Assembly (NCBI GenBank): GCA_037956075.1
Contig: CP138327.1
Location: 558,001-622,000 of the forward strand
Direction of reading: 5' to 3'
Length of the DNA stretch: 64,000 nucleotides
From: Catillopecten margaritatus gill symbiont
GTDB lineage: Bacteria; Pseudomonadota; Gammaproteobacteria; PS1; Pseudothioglobaceae
Within the stretch, counting starts at the first letter, position 1; every line of letters begins with the position of its first letter. The notes under the pieces were generated by a model. That model did no database searches, had not been told where the DNA came from, and was given only the letters and a program-made list of their open reading frames with translations. The position numbers and the translations under genes are program-made. Shown here in pieces: positions 26,673 to 35,579 of the stretch.

Positions 26673-28220
26673 TTAACGCTTTTTATTTGCCTTATTTAGA
26701 TTATTTTGCGCTGCGTTGGTGCCTTGTTCAGCTGCTTTTTTCCACCAAAGGAACGCTTGCTCTTTGTCTTGTGCAACGCCTTGTCCACTATGGTACATAA
26801 TCCCTACATTGTTTTGAGCGCTGGCATCGCCTTGCTTAGCCGCTTCCTTGTACCAATAAAAAGCTTGATTCATATCTTTCGGCACGCCCACACCCTTGCG
26901 ATACGCATTGCCTAACTCAAATTGAACATTAACATCTCCTTGCTTGGCGATACTTTTCAACTTGAAAATAGAATTTTTTAAATGTTTTTCACTTGCTTTT
27001 TGTATAATTTTTAGTGCAATTTTTGATTTAACTTGAGGCTTTGGCTTAATTATTTCAACTATTGTTACTGCATTAGCTTTTGGGTCAACTTCTGACTTAA
27101 CTTTAATTGTTTTGCTGGTAGTTATTGCGGCAACTTTCAGACTGGGTGGATTTTTTTTCTGTACAGGTTTAAGGTTATTTTTTACCTCAGAAATAGAATC
27201 CTGTGATTGTTTTTTATTTGCTTTTTGTGTAACTTTTGATGCAATTTTTGACTCAATCTGAGGTGTTGACTTAATTATTTCAACTGTCTTAGCATTTGGT
27301 TTAACTTGCGACTTAATTTTAATTACTTTTTTGGCGGCCACTATAGCAACTTGCGGACTGAGTGGATTTTTTTTCTGTGTAGCTCTCAGGTTATTTTTTG
27401 TTTTAATAGTGCCTTGCTTAGCGATACTTTTCAACTTAAAAGTAGATGATTGATCTTCGTTTGCTTTTTGTGTAACTTTTGATGCAATTTTTGACTTAAC
27501 CTGAGGCTTTAGTTCAATTCTTTCGACTGTCTTTACTATTTTAGCTTTTGGACTCACTTGTAACTTAATTTTAGTTGCTTTGTTGACCGCTGTTATAGCA
27601 ACTTGTGGTTTGAGTGGATTTTTTTTCTGTGCAGTTCTAAGGTTATTTTTTGCTTTAATAGTCCCTTGTTTAGCGGCTTTTTTCCACCAAAAAATCGCTT
27701 GTTCTTTATCTTTTTCAATGCCTTTACCCTTGTTGTACATGGCACCTAAATTAGTTTGTGCCTTAGTATCCCCTTGTTTAGCAGATTTCATATACCAATA
27801 AAGAGCTTGCTGATAATCTTGTTTAGCAATCCTACCTTTTTCATATGCAATCCCTAAATTGAATTGTGCTTTGCGATTGCCTTTTTTAGCGGCAATTGTC
27901 CACCAATACATTGCTTGTTTGTTGTCTTGCTCAATACCTCTGCCTTTTTCATACATGGTGCCTAAATTAGTCTGTGCGTTAATATTTCCTTTCTCAGCTG
28001 ACTTTGCAAGCCAATACACTGCTTGCTTATTGTCTTTTGCAACGCCGTCACCTTTGATATACCTCATTCCCAAGTCAAATTGGGCGTCAGTATCTTGATC
28101 TTTAGCCAAATCAAACTGCGCCTTAGCCTCCTCTAAAATATTTGAAATACTACAAGACGATAAACCAAGACTTATAAATATCAGCAATAAGGAGAATGTA
28201 AATTGTTTAATAATATTCAT
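26673..28220 (-). CDS. Sel1-repeat lipoprotein with lysine-rich internal repeats
   Basis: A 515-residue protein with a lipoprotein signal (lipobox LSSC, cysteine at about 23). Four Sel1 repeats follow (about 42-190, e.g. AQFDLGMRYIKGDGVAKDN), then a basic middle region (about 195-420) built from three long diverged copies of a KIASKVTQKAN...NNLxxxQKKNPLxPQVA unit, then two more Sel1 repeats (VQFELGNAYRKGVGVPKDM). It starts 5 bases after the giant adhesin stop, so the two are probably one transcription unit and may work together at the surface. The middle repeats match nothing I recognise. Confidence 0.85.
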   Translation of the reverse strand: MNIIKQFTFSLLLIFISLGLSSCSISNILEEAKAQFDLAKDQDTDAQFDLGMRYIKGDGVAKDNKQAVYWLAKSAEKGNINAQTNLGTMYEKGRGIEQDNKQAMYWWTIAAKKGNRKAQFNLGIAYEKGRIAKQDYQQALYWYMKSAKQGDTKAQTNLGAMYNKGKGIEKDKEQAIFWWKKAAKQGTIKAKNNLRTAQKKNPLKPQVAITAVNKATKIKLQVSPKAKIVKTVERIELKPQVKSKIASKVTQKANEDQSSTFKLKSIAKQGTIKTKNNLRATQKKNPLSPQVAIVAAKKVIKIKSQVKPNAKTVEIIKSTPQIESKIASKVTQKANKKQSQDSISEVKNNLKPVQKKNPPSLKVAAITTSKTIKVKSEVDPKANAVTIVEIIKPKPQVKSKIALKIIQKASEKHLKNSIFKLKSIAKQGDVNVQFELGNAYRKGVGVPKDMNQAFYWYKEAAKQGDASAQNNVGIMYHSGQGVAQDKEQAFLWWKKAAEQGTNAAQNNLNKANKKR

Positions 28221-28225
28221 TGTTA

Positions 28226-31200
28226 TTACACCAGTATTAAAGAATTTTGTAAAGCTGTCAAATTCTCAGTGGCAGTTGAACTAGAAGTATGTCCGTCAAC
28301 ACCTCCTTGTAAAGTAACAATTTCAACAAAATTAGCACCGCCAGCAGTACCATTAGCATCAACTTTTACGATTAAATCATTACTGCCTACTGCTTGCTCT
28401 ATATTAACAAAATCAGAAATGATATCGCCACTATTGTATGTCAACAAATCACTTAAATTTAATTTGTCAAAATAACTATTCTTCTGAAAGTCAGTAATAA
28501 CATCTGCCGTATCATCGGTGGATTTAAAAACAAAAATGTCAGAACCATTGCCACCTGTTAGTATGTCTTTACCCTTGCTAGCAACAATAACATCGTTATA
28601 GCTATAGCCAGTAATAACATCGTCATTGTCGGTACCATATAGCGTGTTACCACCAGATCTATCAGGTGCTGAAACCACAATATTAGTCCCGCCTGTTGCC
28701 AAAGAAGGAGGTGTGCTATTATCCAAATAATTGCCAGCAACATCCTTATGCTTATAATTTTCTATCGTTAACCCTACAGCAGCAACATATGTGGATTCAT
28801 TAGTGACATCGCCATAATCAACAACATAAGTAAACTTTAATTCTGTGCCATTAACAAGTTCATTATCCAGGGGTATTTCTATTTCACTCCCTGCGCCAAT
28901 CTTGATTTTGTAAGTTGTTCCAGGTGCTTTAACATTAATATTTTCACTTGCTTTGACGGTTACTACAATTTTGTCACCTGTCGTAAGCGCTGATGTTTTT
29001 TCTGTTGTGCCATTACTCTCAAAACCCTGAATAGTGACAGTGTCCAGTGTTGGCGCAACTGTATCAATATTTGTCGGCAATGTATTTTCATTCTTAATAT
29101 TAATGGTGCCAACATTAATTCGATTACCTGCCAAATCAACAATATTGTCATTTAATAAAGTTTTTAAGGCGTCCTTATCAATGGTCAACGCACCTTTATC
29201 CCCAGCAACAATTGTGTAACTTAACAATCTATTCACTGTACCATTTGTGCCATAAAAATCAGCACTTACAGCAGCGCCATCTACTTTAACGAGGTTGTTA
29301 TAACTTGGTGCTGTTAGTCCATTAACAGGCTGTGAAAAAATAATAAAGATATCAATACGGCCATTAAGGTGGGAATCAGATTTCCAAACATCAACATCTG
29401 CTAATATGACGCTATCATGAAGCTCATAGGTTTTTCCTTCAACGGTGCTTTCATTGCCTGCTTCGTCAACAACTTTAAACAAAATTTTATTTTTTGTGTC
29501 TGGATCTGTATCTGTATCCTTTGCCAAGTTTGCACCTTGGATATTAACATTAACACCTGAAACTTTATCAGTTGCCTCAATCCAATTTTCTATACCTGGT
29601 GTATTAGCGTGTGTATCTACACGATAGTAAAGCTTTTCACCGGCGTTTAATTCAGCATTAAGTGTTGCGGTAATATTCTGAGTCTTTGTTTTAGTAATAA
29701 AATCTGTTGAGCTAGTGCCTGTATCACTGCTAATTGCAATATTACTAATGGTTTGCGTTGGTGCAGCAGTATCAACAATCAAAGTTGCTGTTGCTACTAC
29801 CCCTACATTACCCGCAGTATCTGTGTATGCAAAGGTTGCTGTGCGATTGGTATCTCCTGGCGTTGTTTCCGTATTTTGTAATTTAATTGCTTCAATAATT
29901 TTTTCCACTTCAGCGGCAGCAAACACACCATTATTATATTTACTTATGGTCAAAGTATTGGTGGCCAAATTAAACTCATAATTAACACCTGAAACAGTGC
30001 CCACCGTCTTATTGAGCTGAGCACTAATATCTGCAGAAACCGTATAAGTAGAATCCAATATCAGCTTATCCCCTGATTTTTTACCTGCTAATGTCATGCT
30101 GATTTTTTGAATATCTGTTGTCGTTGGTGTAGCAACATCCGTAGCAAATGCAATACCATTTGCTAATTCTGTCTTACTAACAGTGTCAGAGTTGCTGTTC
30201 AAATTAACGGCATCTGGTGCCTTAACATCAACCAATAAAGGTGTGGTATGCGATACTGATTCAACTACCAAACTGGCACTGGTTTCTTTAACTGTTACTT
30301 GTATTTGATAGTGCTTGTTATCGGTCAAATTACTTATTTTAGACCAGCTACTTGTGTCGTTGTCTAATTTCCAATTACCTGAGGCATCAACAGATAATGG
30401 CGTTGTTGCCACACTGCTTACTGCATAAGTCACACCACCGTCATTGGAAATAAATTCAATTTTACTAATTTCATAACTTTTACCGGACTCCACTGCAATA
30501 TTACCAGTGATATTAGTATTAGTAATGTCAGCAATATTAATGGCGTTATCAGCGATAACATTGACACCCGATTGATTAACAAAATTTATCGTAGTATTTA
30601 GATTTAACGCTTCAAAACCAATAGCTGTTGTATCTGTAATTGCAGAAAATTCATTACCCTTATGATCTTTAAAAGTGCCTTCATCTATTTTTATATAGTA
30701 TTCATAGCCACCGGTGAAATCAGCGACATTTATCTCAACCTTAGTCGCATTAGTGGTATTTTCCAATCTAATCTTGCCTTCTGGAATTGGAGTGGTGGAA
30801 AATGCAGCTGAACTTGTTGTGTCTATATCGTTAACAATATCATAGCTCGCAACCTCTGTGTCAGCTGCACCACCTGTGCCTTTTTTCCAAATACTAATCT
30901 TTTTTCCTGTTGCGCCAGGGACAACCACATCGTCAATAGTAAAGGCAATATTTGAAGTTGTACTCAATGCCTCTGGTACTGACAATGAAATTGCAGGTCT
31001 AACAGTATCGATACCTGTTGGCAATGTATCTCCATCAATACTACTAATGTCACTACTGGTATAAAAATTATTACCTGAATTATCTTTGATACTAGCCATT
31101 AAAGCATCCTTTAAAGCAACCTTGTCAATCGTTACATTGCCAATATTATTATCGCCAATCGTAAAAGTCAATGTTCTTATTGCTTCGCCTTCTACCCCCG

Positions 31201-33409
31201 ACCAAACAGCCTGTACACCTGTATCGCCTATTTTGATAACGGTGCTATCTGTACCTGATACCAATCCTTTGACATTATCATCAAAAGTAAGGGTTAATTT
31301 AATGGTATCACCCAAAGTATCACCACCACCTGTTAAAGCGATACTTGGGTTAGTTGTTGCATGAAGTTGCGGTCCAGTTACATCTTCAATCGCAACAGTC
31401 ATGTAATCACGACCCTCAAGTTCGTTGCCTGCAATATCTTTGATTGACTTGGTTACATCCGTGTCTTTGATGTATTTAACCTTAACCACATTTTGTGTTG
31501 CTGTAATGGGGTTCTTTAAGGTCAGGGTAATTTTCTTACCCGTACTATCTACTGAAAAACCAATAATATCAACATCATTTAAAGTATTACCAGCACCAAT
31601 TTTAACGCTAAAATCATCTAAATTATTGCCGCTATCAGCATTGATTTTTTCACTTAAAGTTACAATAACTTCCGTACCTAATGGATCAATATTAACACTT
31701 TCAATCGTTGCTGCAGTCGTATCTAATGTATATTGCTGTGCAGCAATACCGCCTACTTTATTCTCAACCACCGTGGAAGAGTTAACGGCAACACCTGATG
31801 TATCGTTTATTGGTGTAATGGCAAACTTAACCAAATGACTACCTTCCAGTAAATTAGTCACAAATGAATCAGTTGCCAATAAATCATCGGTTGCCGTATT
31901 GTTGAACCTTACAATAATCCAACTCTTGCCATTATCAATCGAACCCCAAAGCTTTTGATAGGCATCAAGTTTTGCTGTAACCTTAACGGTAACACCATCA
32001 TTATCCTTAGTGATTAAATCCTTGTCACTTACACCTGTATCGTCAGCTTCCAACAATTTAATCTCTGTAATCTTAGTAACAACATTGTCAGTTTTTAAAC
32101 TGTTAAGTTTAACCTTCATTTTACTTTCTTCATCACCAGCTTCTATCGCATCCGAAACAGTTTCAGCTCCTTTAAGTAAACGATCAGCAGTGGTAGCACT
32201 CAATCCACCCTTTTTAGAGATGTCATTAGCAACCTCAATAACAGCTGCCTGAATAGCCGAAGAGCCAGTGCCTTCATTATAGCCAGCAATTGCTGCTGCT
32301 ATATATCCCGCTTCTTTTGATTCCGTGGCACCAGCATCTATACTATTTTCATCACCTGTACTATTTATAGTGTCAACACCTGTTGTTAAAATATCTCCCT
32401 TGAGTCCAAAAGCATCTTTAATGAGTTTATTGGCATTTCTAACAACATCCTCTTTGAGATTTAAATTCTTTAAATCAGTAGACTTGTTTGTACCTGCATT
32501 CACAATTCCAGCAACTTTAGCAGCAATTGTTGTCATTGCATTAATACGCACATCATTGCTGCCAGAGGTGATAATGGTAACTGCATACAAGTCAAAGTCT
32601 AAGGAGGTCGTCTTATCTGTTGCCTCGTCCTTGTAAGTAACACCTTGGTGTTTAAGTCGAATATAAGCCACTCCTCTATAATCAGTGTCATTTAAAGTAA
32701 TATCATATGCGCCATTTGTTTTAAGTATGCCATTGTATGCGCCATTTGTTTTAAGTGCGCCTGTGCCCAATAAAGTGCCATCGGCTTTATACACTTCAAC
32801 TGCATTACTAATAGTATTTGCAATATTAAACATACCTGCCGAACCAACACCGCCAAGAGTTGTGCTTATGACTTTAGGGATAATAGCAGGGATAACGCCA
32901 CCACCTCCACCACTACCTCCGCCACCAAGCAAGCCAAGCCCAAGCACGCTTGGGCTGATAGAAAATGATGAAGATGCAATATTGGTACCTGCAATAGCAA
33001 TCTCGCTAAATTCAGAGGTGGAAAAACTTTCCTCACCATAAAAATAGACAACCTGCGCACCATCCTCTAATATCATCAGAATGTCATCAGTAATAAAATA
33101 TAACTCCTCTTCTGCAGCAGGAAGAGAAACCAAACAAGCTGTTTCAATACTACAAATATGAAAATAATCATCAAAAAGAAGGGTTGTATCATTTAAGACA
33201 ACCTCCAAACTTTGTCCGACTTTTTTAGCAATAATATCAAGTTCTTCAGCTGGAATTGTATTGCCTTTATCATCTTCGACATTGACCTCATAATAAGCGC
33301 CTGGCTTAACATCAATATACTGTCTAATCTGAGCCCCTTGATTGCCTTGCTCAACCAAAATAGTTGATTTTTCTAATCTAGCGCTGGCAAATTTTGCATC
33401 AATTTGCAT
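28226..33409 (-). CDS. Giant RTX adhesin with Ig-like modules
   Basis: A 1727-residue protein. Residues 1-150 form an N-terminal region, followed by a glycine linker (LGLGLLGGGGSGGGGG, about 152-167), then a long array of Ig-like/cadherin-like modules with recurring D-T-x-x-P-T and D-x-A-G-N motifs (KDIAGNEL, DTAGNVG, VDEAGNES, VDLAGNRI). The C-terminus has calcium-binding RTX repeats (YGTDNDDVITGYSYND, LTGGNGSDIFVF) and a type I secretion-like tail. No signal peptide is present. It likely leaves by a type I system encoded elsewhere and mediates attachment. The true start may be upstream, beyond a frameshift (see 33412-33456). Confidence 0.85.
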   Translation of the reverse strand: MQIDAKFASARLEKSTILVEQGNQGAQIRQYIDVKPGAYYEVNVEDDKGNTIPAEELDIIAKKVGQSLEVVLNDTTLLFDDYFHICSIETACLVSLPAAEEELYFITDDILMILEDGAQVVYFYGEESFSTSEFSEIAIAGTNIASSSFSISPSVLGLGLLGGGGSGGGGGVIPAIIPKVISTTLGGVGSAGMFNIANTISNAVEVYKADGTLLGTGALKTNGAYNGILKTNGAYDITLNDTDYRGVAYIRLKHQGVTYKDEATDKTTSLDFDLYAVTIITSGSNDVRINAMTTIAAKVAGIVNAGTNKSTDLKNLNLKEDVVRNANKLIKDAFGLKGDILTTGVDTINSTGDENSIDAGATESKEAGYIAAAIAGYNEGTGSSAIQAAVIEVANDISKKGGLSATTADRLLKGAETVSDAIEAGDEESKMKVKLNSLKTDNVVTKITEIKLLEADDTGVSDKDLITKDNDGVTVKVTAKLDAYQKLWGSIDNGKSWIIVRFNNTATDDLLATDSFVTNLLEGSHLVKFAITPINDTSGVAVNSSTVVENKVGGIAAQQYTLDTTAATIESVNIDPLGTEVIVTLSEKINADSGNNLDDFSVKIGAGNTLNDVDIIGFSVDSTGKKITLTLKNPITATQNVVKVKYIKDTDVTKSIKDIAGNELEGRDYMTVAIEDVTGPQLHATTNPSIALTGGGDTLGDTIKLTLTFDDNVKGLVSGTDSTVIKIGDTGVQAVWSGVEGEAIRTLTFTIGDNNIGNVTIDKVALKDALMASIKDNSGNNFYTSSDISSIDGDTLPTGIDTVRPAISLSVPEALSTTSNIAFTIDDVVVPGATGKKISIWKKGTGGAADTEVASYDIVNDIDTTSSAAFSTTPIPEGKIRLENTTNATKVEINVADFTGGYEYYIKIDEGTFKDHKGNEFSAITDTTAIGFEALNLNTTINFVNQSGVNVIADNAINIADITNTNITGNIAVESGKSYEISKIEFISNDGGVTYAVSSVATTPLSVDASGNWKLDNDTSSWSKISNLTDNKHYQIQVTVKETSASLVVESVSHTTPLLVDVKAPDAVNLNSNSDTVSKTELANGIAFATDVATPTTTDIQKISMTLAGKKSGDKLILDSTYTVSADISAQLNKTVGTVSGVNYEFNLATNTLTISKYNNGVFAAAEVEKIIEAIKLQNTETTPGDTNRTATFAYTDTAGNVGVVATATLIVDTAAPTQTISNIAISSDTGTSSTDFITKTKTQNITATLNAELNAGEKLYYRVDTHANTPGIENWIEATDKVSGVNVNIQGANLAKDTDTDPDTKNKILFKVVDEAGNESTVEGKTYELHDSVILADVDVWKSDSHLNGRIDIFIIFSQPVNGLTAPSYNNLVKVDGAAVSADFYGTNGTVNRLLSYTIVAGDKGALTIDKDALKTLLNDNIVDLAGNRINVGTINIKNENTLPTNIDTVAPTLDTVTIQGFESNGTTEKTSALTTGDKIVVTVKASENINVKAPGTTYKIKIGAGSEIEIPLDNELVNGTELKFTYVVDYGDVTNESTYVAAVGLTIENYKHKDVAGNYLDNSTPPSLATGGTNIVVSAPDRSGGNTLYGTDNDDVITGYSYNDVIVASKGKDILTGGNGSDIFVFKSTDDTADVITDFQKNSYFDKLNLSDLLTYNSGDIISDFVNIEQAVGSNDLIVKVDANGTAGGANFVEIVTLQGGVDGHTSSSTATENLTALQNSLILV

Positions 33410-33414
33410 CTCTT

Positions 33415-33456
33415 TTAGCTCTTCAGGTGTTTTTTAGTCGTTTTTAACATATTCAT
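33415..33456 (-). other. Short upstream reading frame, probable frameshifted adhesin start
   Basis: From an ATG at 33456 with GGGAG just upstream, the frame reads MNMLKTTKKHLKS and stops at 33415. Adding one A to the A6 tract at 33430-33435 changes this to MNMLKTTKKTPEELKEMQ, which joins the adhesin frame at its ATG (33409). The good ribosome site belongs to the upstream start, so either translation is reinitiated at 33409 or the run length switches the gene on and off. Confidence 0.6.
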
Positions 33457-33463
33457 TCTCCCT

Positions 33464-33829
33464 CTATTTGATATCAATAATTTGATTCAACACAACACAA
33501 GCTTGATCAAATATTGTTTTCTTCAACCGTCCTACTGGATGCGGTTCTGCCTGCCAAGTACGCCAATCAAGCGATTTAACTTGATGCGCTAATATATAGC
33601 CATTCGTCTCTTTACCTTTTTTCAATATTTTTCCTATGTCAATAGCGAAAGGATTATCTTTGTTGTAATCAGCCATCGTCAGTGGTAATCCTGATACCAA
33701 TGAGGTTTTATTGTTAAAGTCTTTTTCTGATAGCACCAAAAACGGATGTACTTCATTTGTTTTCGATGGGTGGCTTACCAAAATAATATCGCGCCTATCA
33801 GGTATCCAATCAAAGGATTTATTTACCAT
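33464..33829 (-). CDS. MazF/PemK-family endoribonuclease toxin
   Basis: A 121-residue protein of the PemK/MazF fold: RRDIILVSHPSKTNEVHPFLVLSEKDF (split 12-38) is the family's first strands, with the PFLVLS core, and LAHQVKSLDWRT follows in the position of the conserved catalytic threonine/serine region. Members cut mRNA. Its start overlaps the antitoxin end by 7 bases, antitoxin first, the normal order. The ribosome-arresting RNase role is inferred from the family. Confidence 0.85.
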   Translation of the reverse strand: MVNKSFDWIPDRRDIILVSHPSKTNEVHPFLVLSEKDFNNKTSLVSGLPLTMADYNKDNPFAIDIGKILKKGKETNGYILAHQVKSLDWRTWQAEPHPVGRLKKTIFDQACVVLNQIIDIK

Positions 33830-34080
33830 TTTTTAACCTCTATAGGAATAACAATCTTCATCGCCTCACCACCATCACGCTTTTCATTAAAACGAGACAA
33901 ACGCTCTTTTAAACTCATAAAAGGATTGTTCACAGGTGAAATAACAACTTGCCCATCCTCAACCCCAAGGCTAACTTTCTGATCTACATGTAAATGTGCT
34001 GATTTAACAATAGCTGCAGGCAGCCTAACACCTAAGCTATTCCCCCATTTTTTAATATCCAACTGCACCGTCTCTATCAT
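33823..34080 (-). CDS. MazE/AbrB-type antitoxin
   Basis: An 85-residue protein from the ATG at 34080, with AGGCGAG upstream. The N-terminal swapped-hairpin DNA-binding fold is clear in TVQLDIKKWGNSLGVRLPAA (residues 4-23), and the C-terminal part (SLKERLSRFNEKRDGGEAM) would cover the toxin. It should repress its own operon through palindromic sites; three such sites lie upstream. Confidence 0.87.
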   Translation of the reverse strand: MIETVQLDIKKWGNSLGVRLPAAIVKSAHLHVDQKVSLGVEDGQVVISPVNNPFMSLKERLSRFNEKRDGGEAMKIVIPIEVKKW

Positions 34081-34103
34081 TTTGCTCGCCTTTTTATTTA
34101 AAA

Positions 34104-34343
34104 GTTTTAACATAGTATAAACTAAAAATTAATTTAATGCAATTAATTTTAAAATTAATATATTTTAAATATATGTAAAAACAATAAATTAATAAATTTT
34201 TATATGAAAGTTTAAACTTAGTTTAAATAAAAAAATAATTTTATACTCAATATTTTAAAAAAATTAGACTTTATATTTATTTAAAATATTATTTTAATTA
34301 TATAATTTATAATTTTATTTTAATGTTTAAACATAGTTTAAAC
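34104..34343. promoter_or_regulatory. Three palindromic sites upstream of the MazEF-type pair
   Basis: GTTTTAACATAGTATAAAC (34104-34122), GTTTAAACTTAGTTTAAAT (34210-34228) and GTTTAAACATAGTTTAAAC (34325-34343) are near copies of one 19-bp palindrome, spaced 106 and 115 bases. The first overlaps the expected promoter of the antitoxin gene. They are probable autoregulatory operators. The 336 bases from 34114 to 34449 hold nothing else but very AT-rich sequence and the aroC leader. Confidence 0.6.
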
Positions 34344-34408
34344 ATAAATATAATTATATACGACACATAATACAGGGGTCTCTTAATATGTTGCAAATAG
34401 ATGTAAGG

Positions 34409-34414
34409 TATAAT
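34409..34414 (+). promoter_or_regulatory. Probable -10 box for aroC
   Basis: A TATAAT 36 bases before the aroC ATG, in a region otherwise without genes. A TTGCAA lies only 12 bases upstream, too close for a standard -35 box, so the call rests mainly on the hexamer. Confidence 0.4.
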
Positions 34415-34449
34415 ATGATTTTTCAAAAAATAACCAATAGAGGCGACTA

Positions 34450-35547
34450 ATGAGCGGCAATAGCATCGGAAAATTATTCACAGTAACCACCGCTGGCGAA
34501 TCGCATGGCGAGGCATTGGTAGGTATTGTTGATGGTTGCCCGCCAGGTTTAGAGCTTTGTGCAGCAGATTTGCAAGGTGACCTTGACTTGAGAAAACCCG
34601 GCACTTCTCGCCACACTACGCAGCGCCGTGAAGAAGATTTAGTGAAAATTTTATCTGGCACTTTTGAGGGTAAAACCACAGGCACGCCAATTGCACTAAT
34701 CATCCAAAACACCGACCAACGCTCCAAAGACTATGGCAATATTGCCAATTCATTTCGCCCAGGGCACGCCGATTACACTTATCAACAAAAATATGGCATC
34801 CGTGATTATCGTGGAGGTGGTCGCTCTTCTGCCCGTGAAACGGCGATGCGTGTGGCGTGTGGTGGTATTGCCAAAAAATATCTTAAACAAGAATTTGGCA
34901 TTGAGATTAAAGGCTATCTCTCACAATTGGGTTCGATTAAAATTGATTTATTGGATTGGAACGAAGTGCATAGCAACCCGTTTTTTTGTCCCGATGCGAG
35001 CAAAATTACTGAACTTGAAGACTATATGGACGCACTTAGGAAATCAGGTGATTCCATCGGTGCACGCATTAACATCGTTGCCACCAATATGCCTGTAGGT
35101 TTGGGTGAGCCGATTTTTGACCGACTAGAAGCCGATGTTGCACACTCAATGATGAGTATTAACGCCGTTAAGGGCATCGAAATTGGTGCAGGCTTTGGTT
35201 CTATTACGCAAAAAGGCTCTGAACATCGTGATACGATTAACACAGATGGTTTTGAGTCGAATAATGCAGGTGGTACGCTCGGTGGCATCAGTTCTGGGCA
35301 AGATTTACTCGTATCAATTGCCCTAAAGCCCACATCCAGTCTGCGTTTACCGATTGACAGCATGGATAAAGACGGAAAAATGGCAGAAGTCATTACCACA
35401 GGTCGTCATGACCCATGCGTTGGCATTCGTGCCACACCGATTGCGGAAGCGATGCTAGCAATCACTTTACTCGACCATGTACTGCGTCATCGTGGGCAAA
35501 ATGCGGGCGTTGAATCATTAACGCCTGTTGTTCCAGCGGCTAAATAA
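34450..35547 (+). CDS. aroC: Chorismate synthase
   Basis: A 365-residue protein with the three family signatures: [18 protein letters not shown] (about 16-33), the [17 protein letters not shown] stretch (about 123-139) and [17 protein letters not shown] (about 318-334). It uses reduced FMN to turn EPSP into chorismate. AGAGG lies 7-11 bases before the ATG. It stands alone before the sulP-type gene, 32 bases away. Confidence 0.97.
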   Translation: MSGNSIGKLFTVTTAGESHGEALVGIVDGCPPGLELCAADLQGDLDLRKPGTSRHTTQRREEDLVKILSGTFEGKTTGTPIALIIQNTDQRSKDYGNIANSFRPGHADYTYQQKYGIRDYRGGGRSSARETAMRVACGGIAKKYLKQEFGIEIKGYLSQLGSIKIDLLDWNEVHSNPFFCPDASKITELEDYMDALRKSGDSIGARINIVATNMPVGLGEPIFDRLEADVAHSMMSINAVKGIEIGAGFGSITQKGSEHRDTINTDGFESNNAGGTLGGISSGQDLLVSIALKPTSSLRLPIDSMDKDGKMAEVITTGRHDPCVGIRATPIAEAMLAITLLDHVLRHRGQNAGVESLTPVVPAAK

Positions 35548-35579
35548 ACTATTCACTATATAACTAATCTAAGGAAATC

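Noticed and set aside
28226-33409. Many long plus-strand reading frames opposite the giant adhesin
   Set aside because: They follow from the low-stop codon usage of the Thr/Ser/Asp-rich adhesin; they are hydrophobic shadows without ribosome sites.
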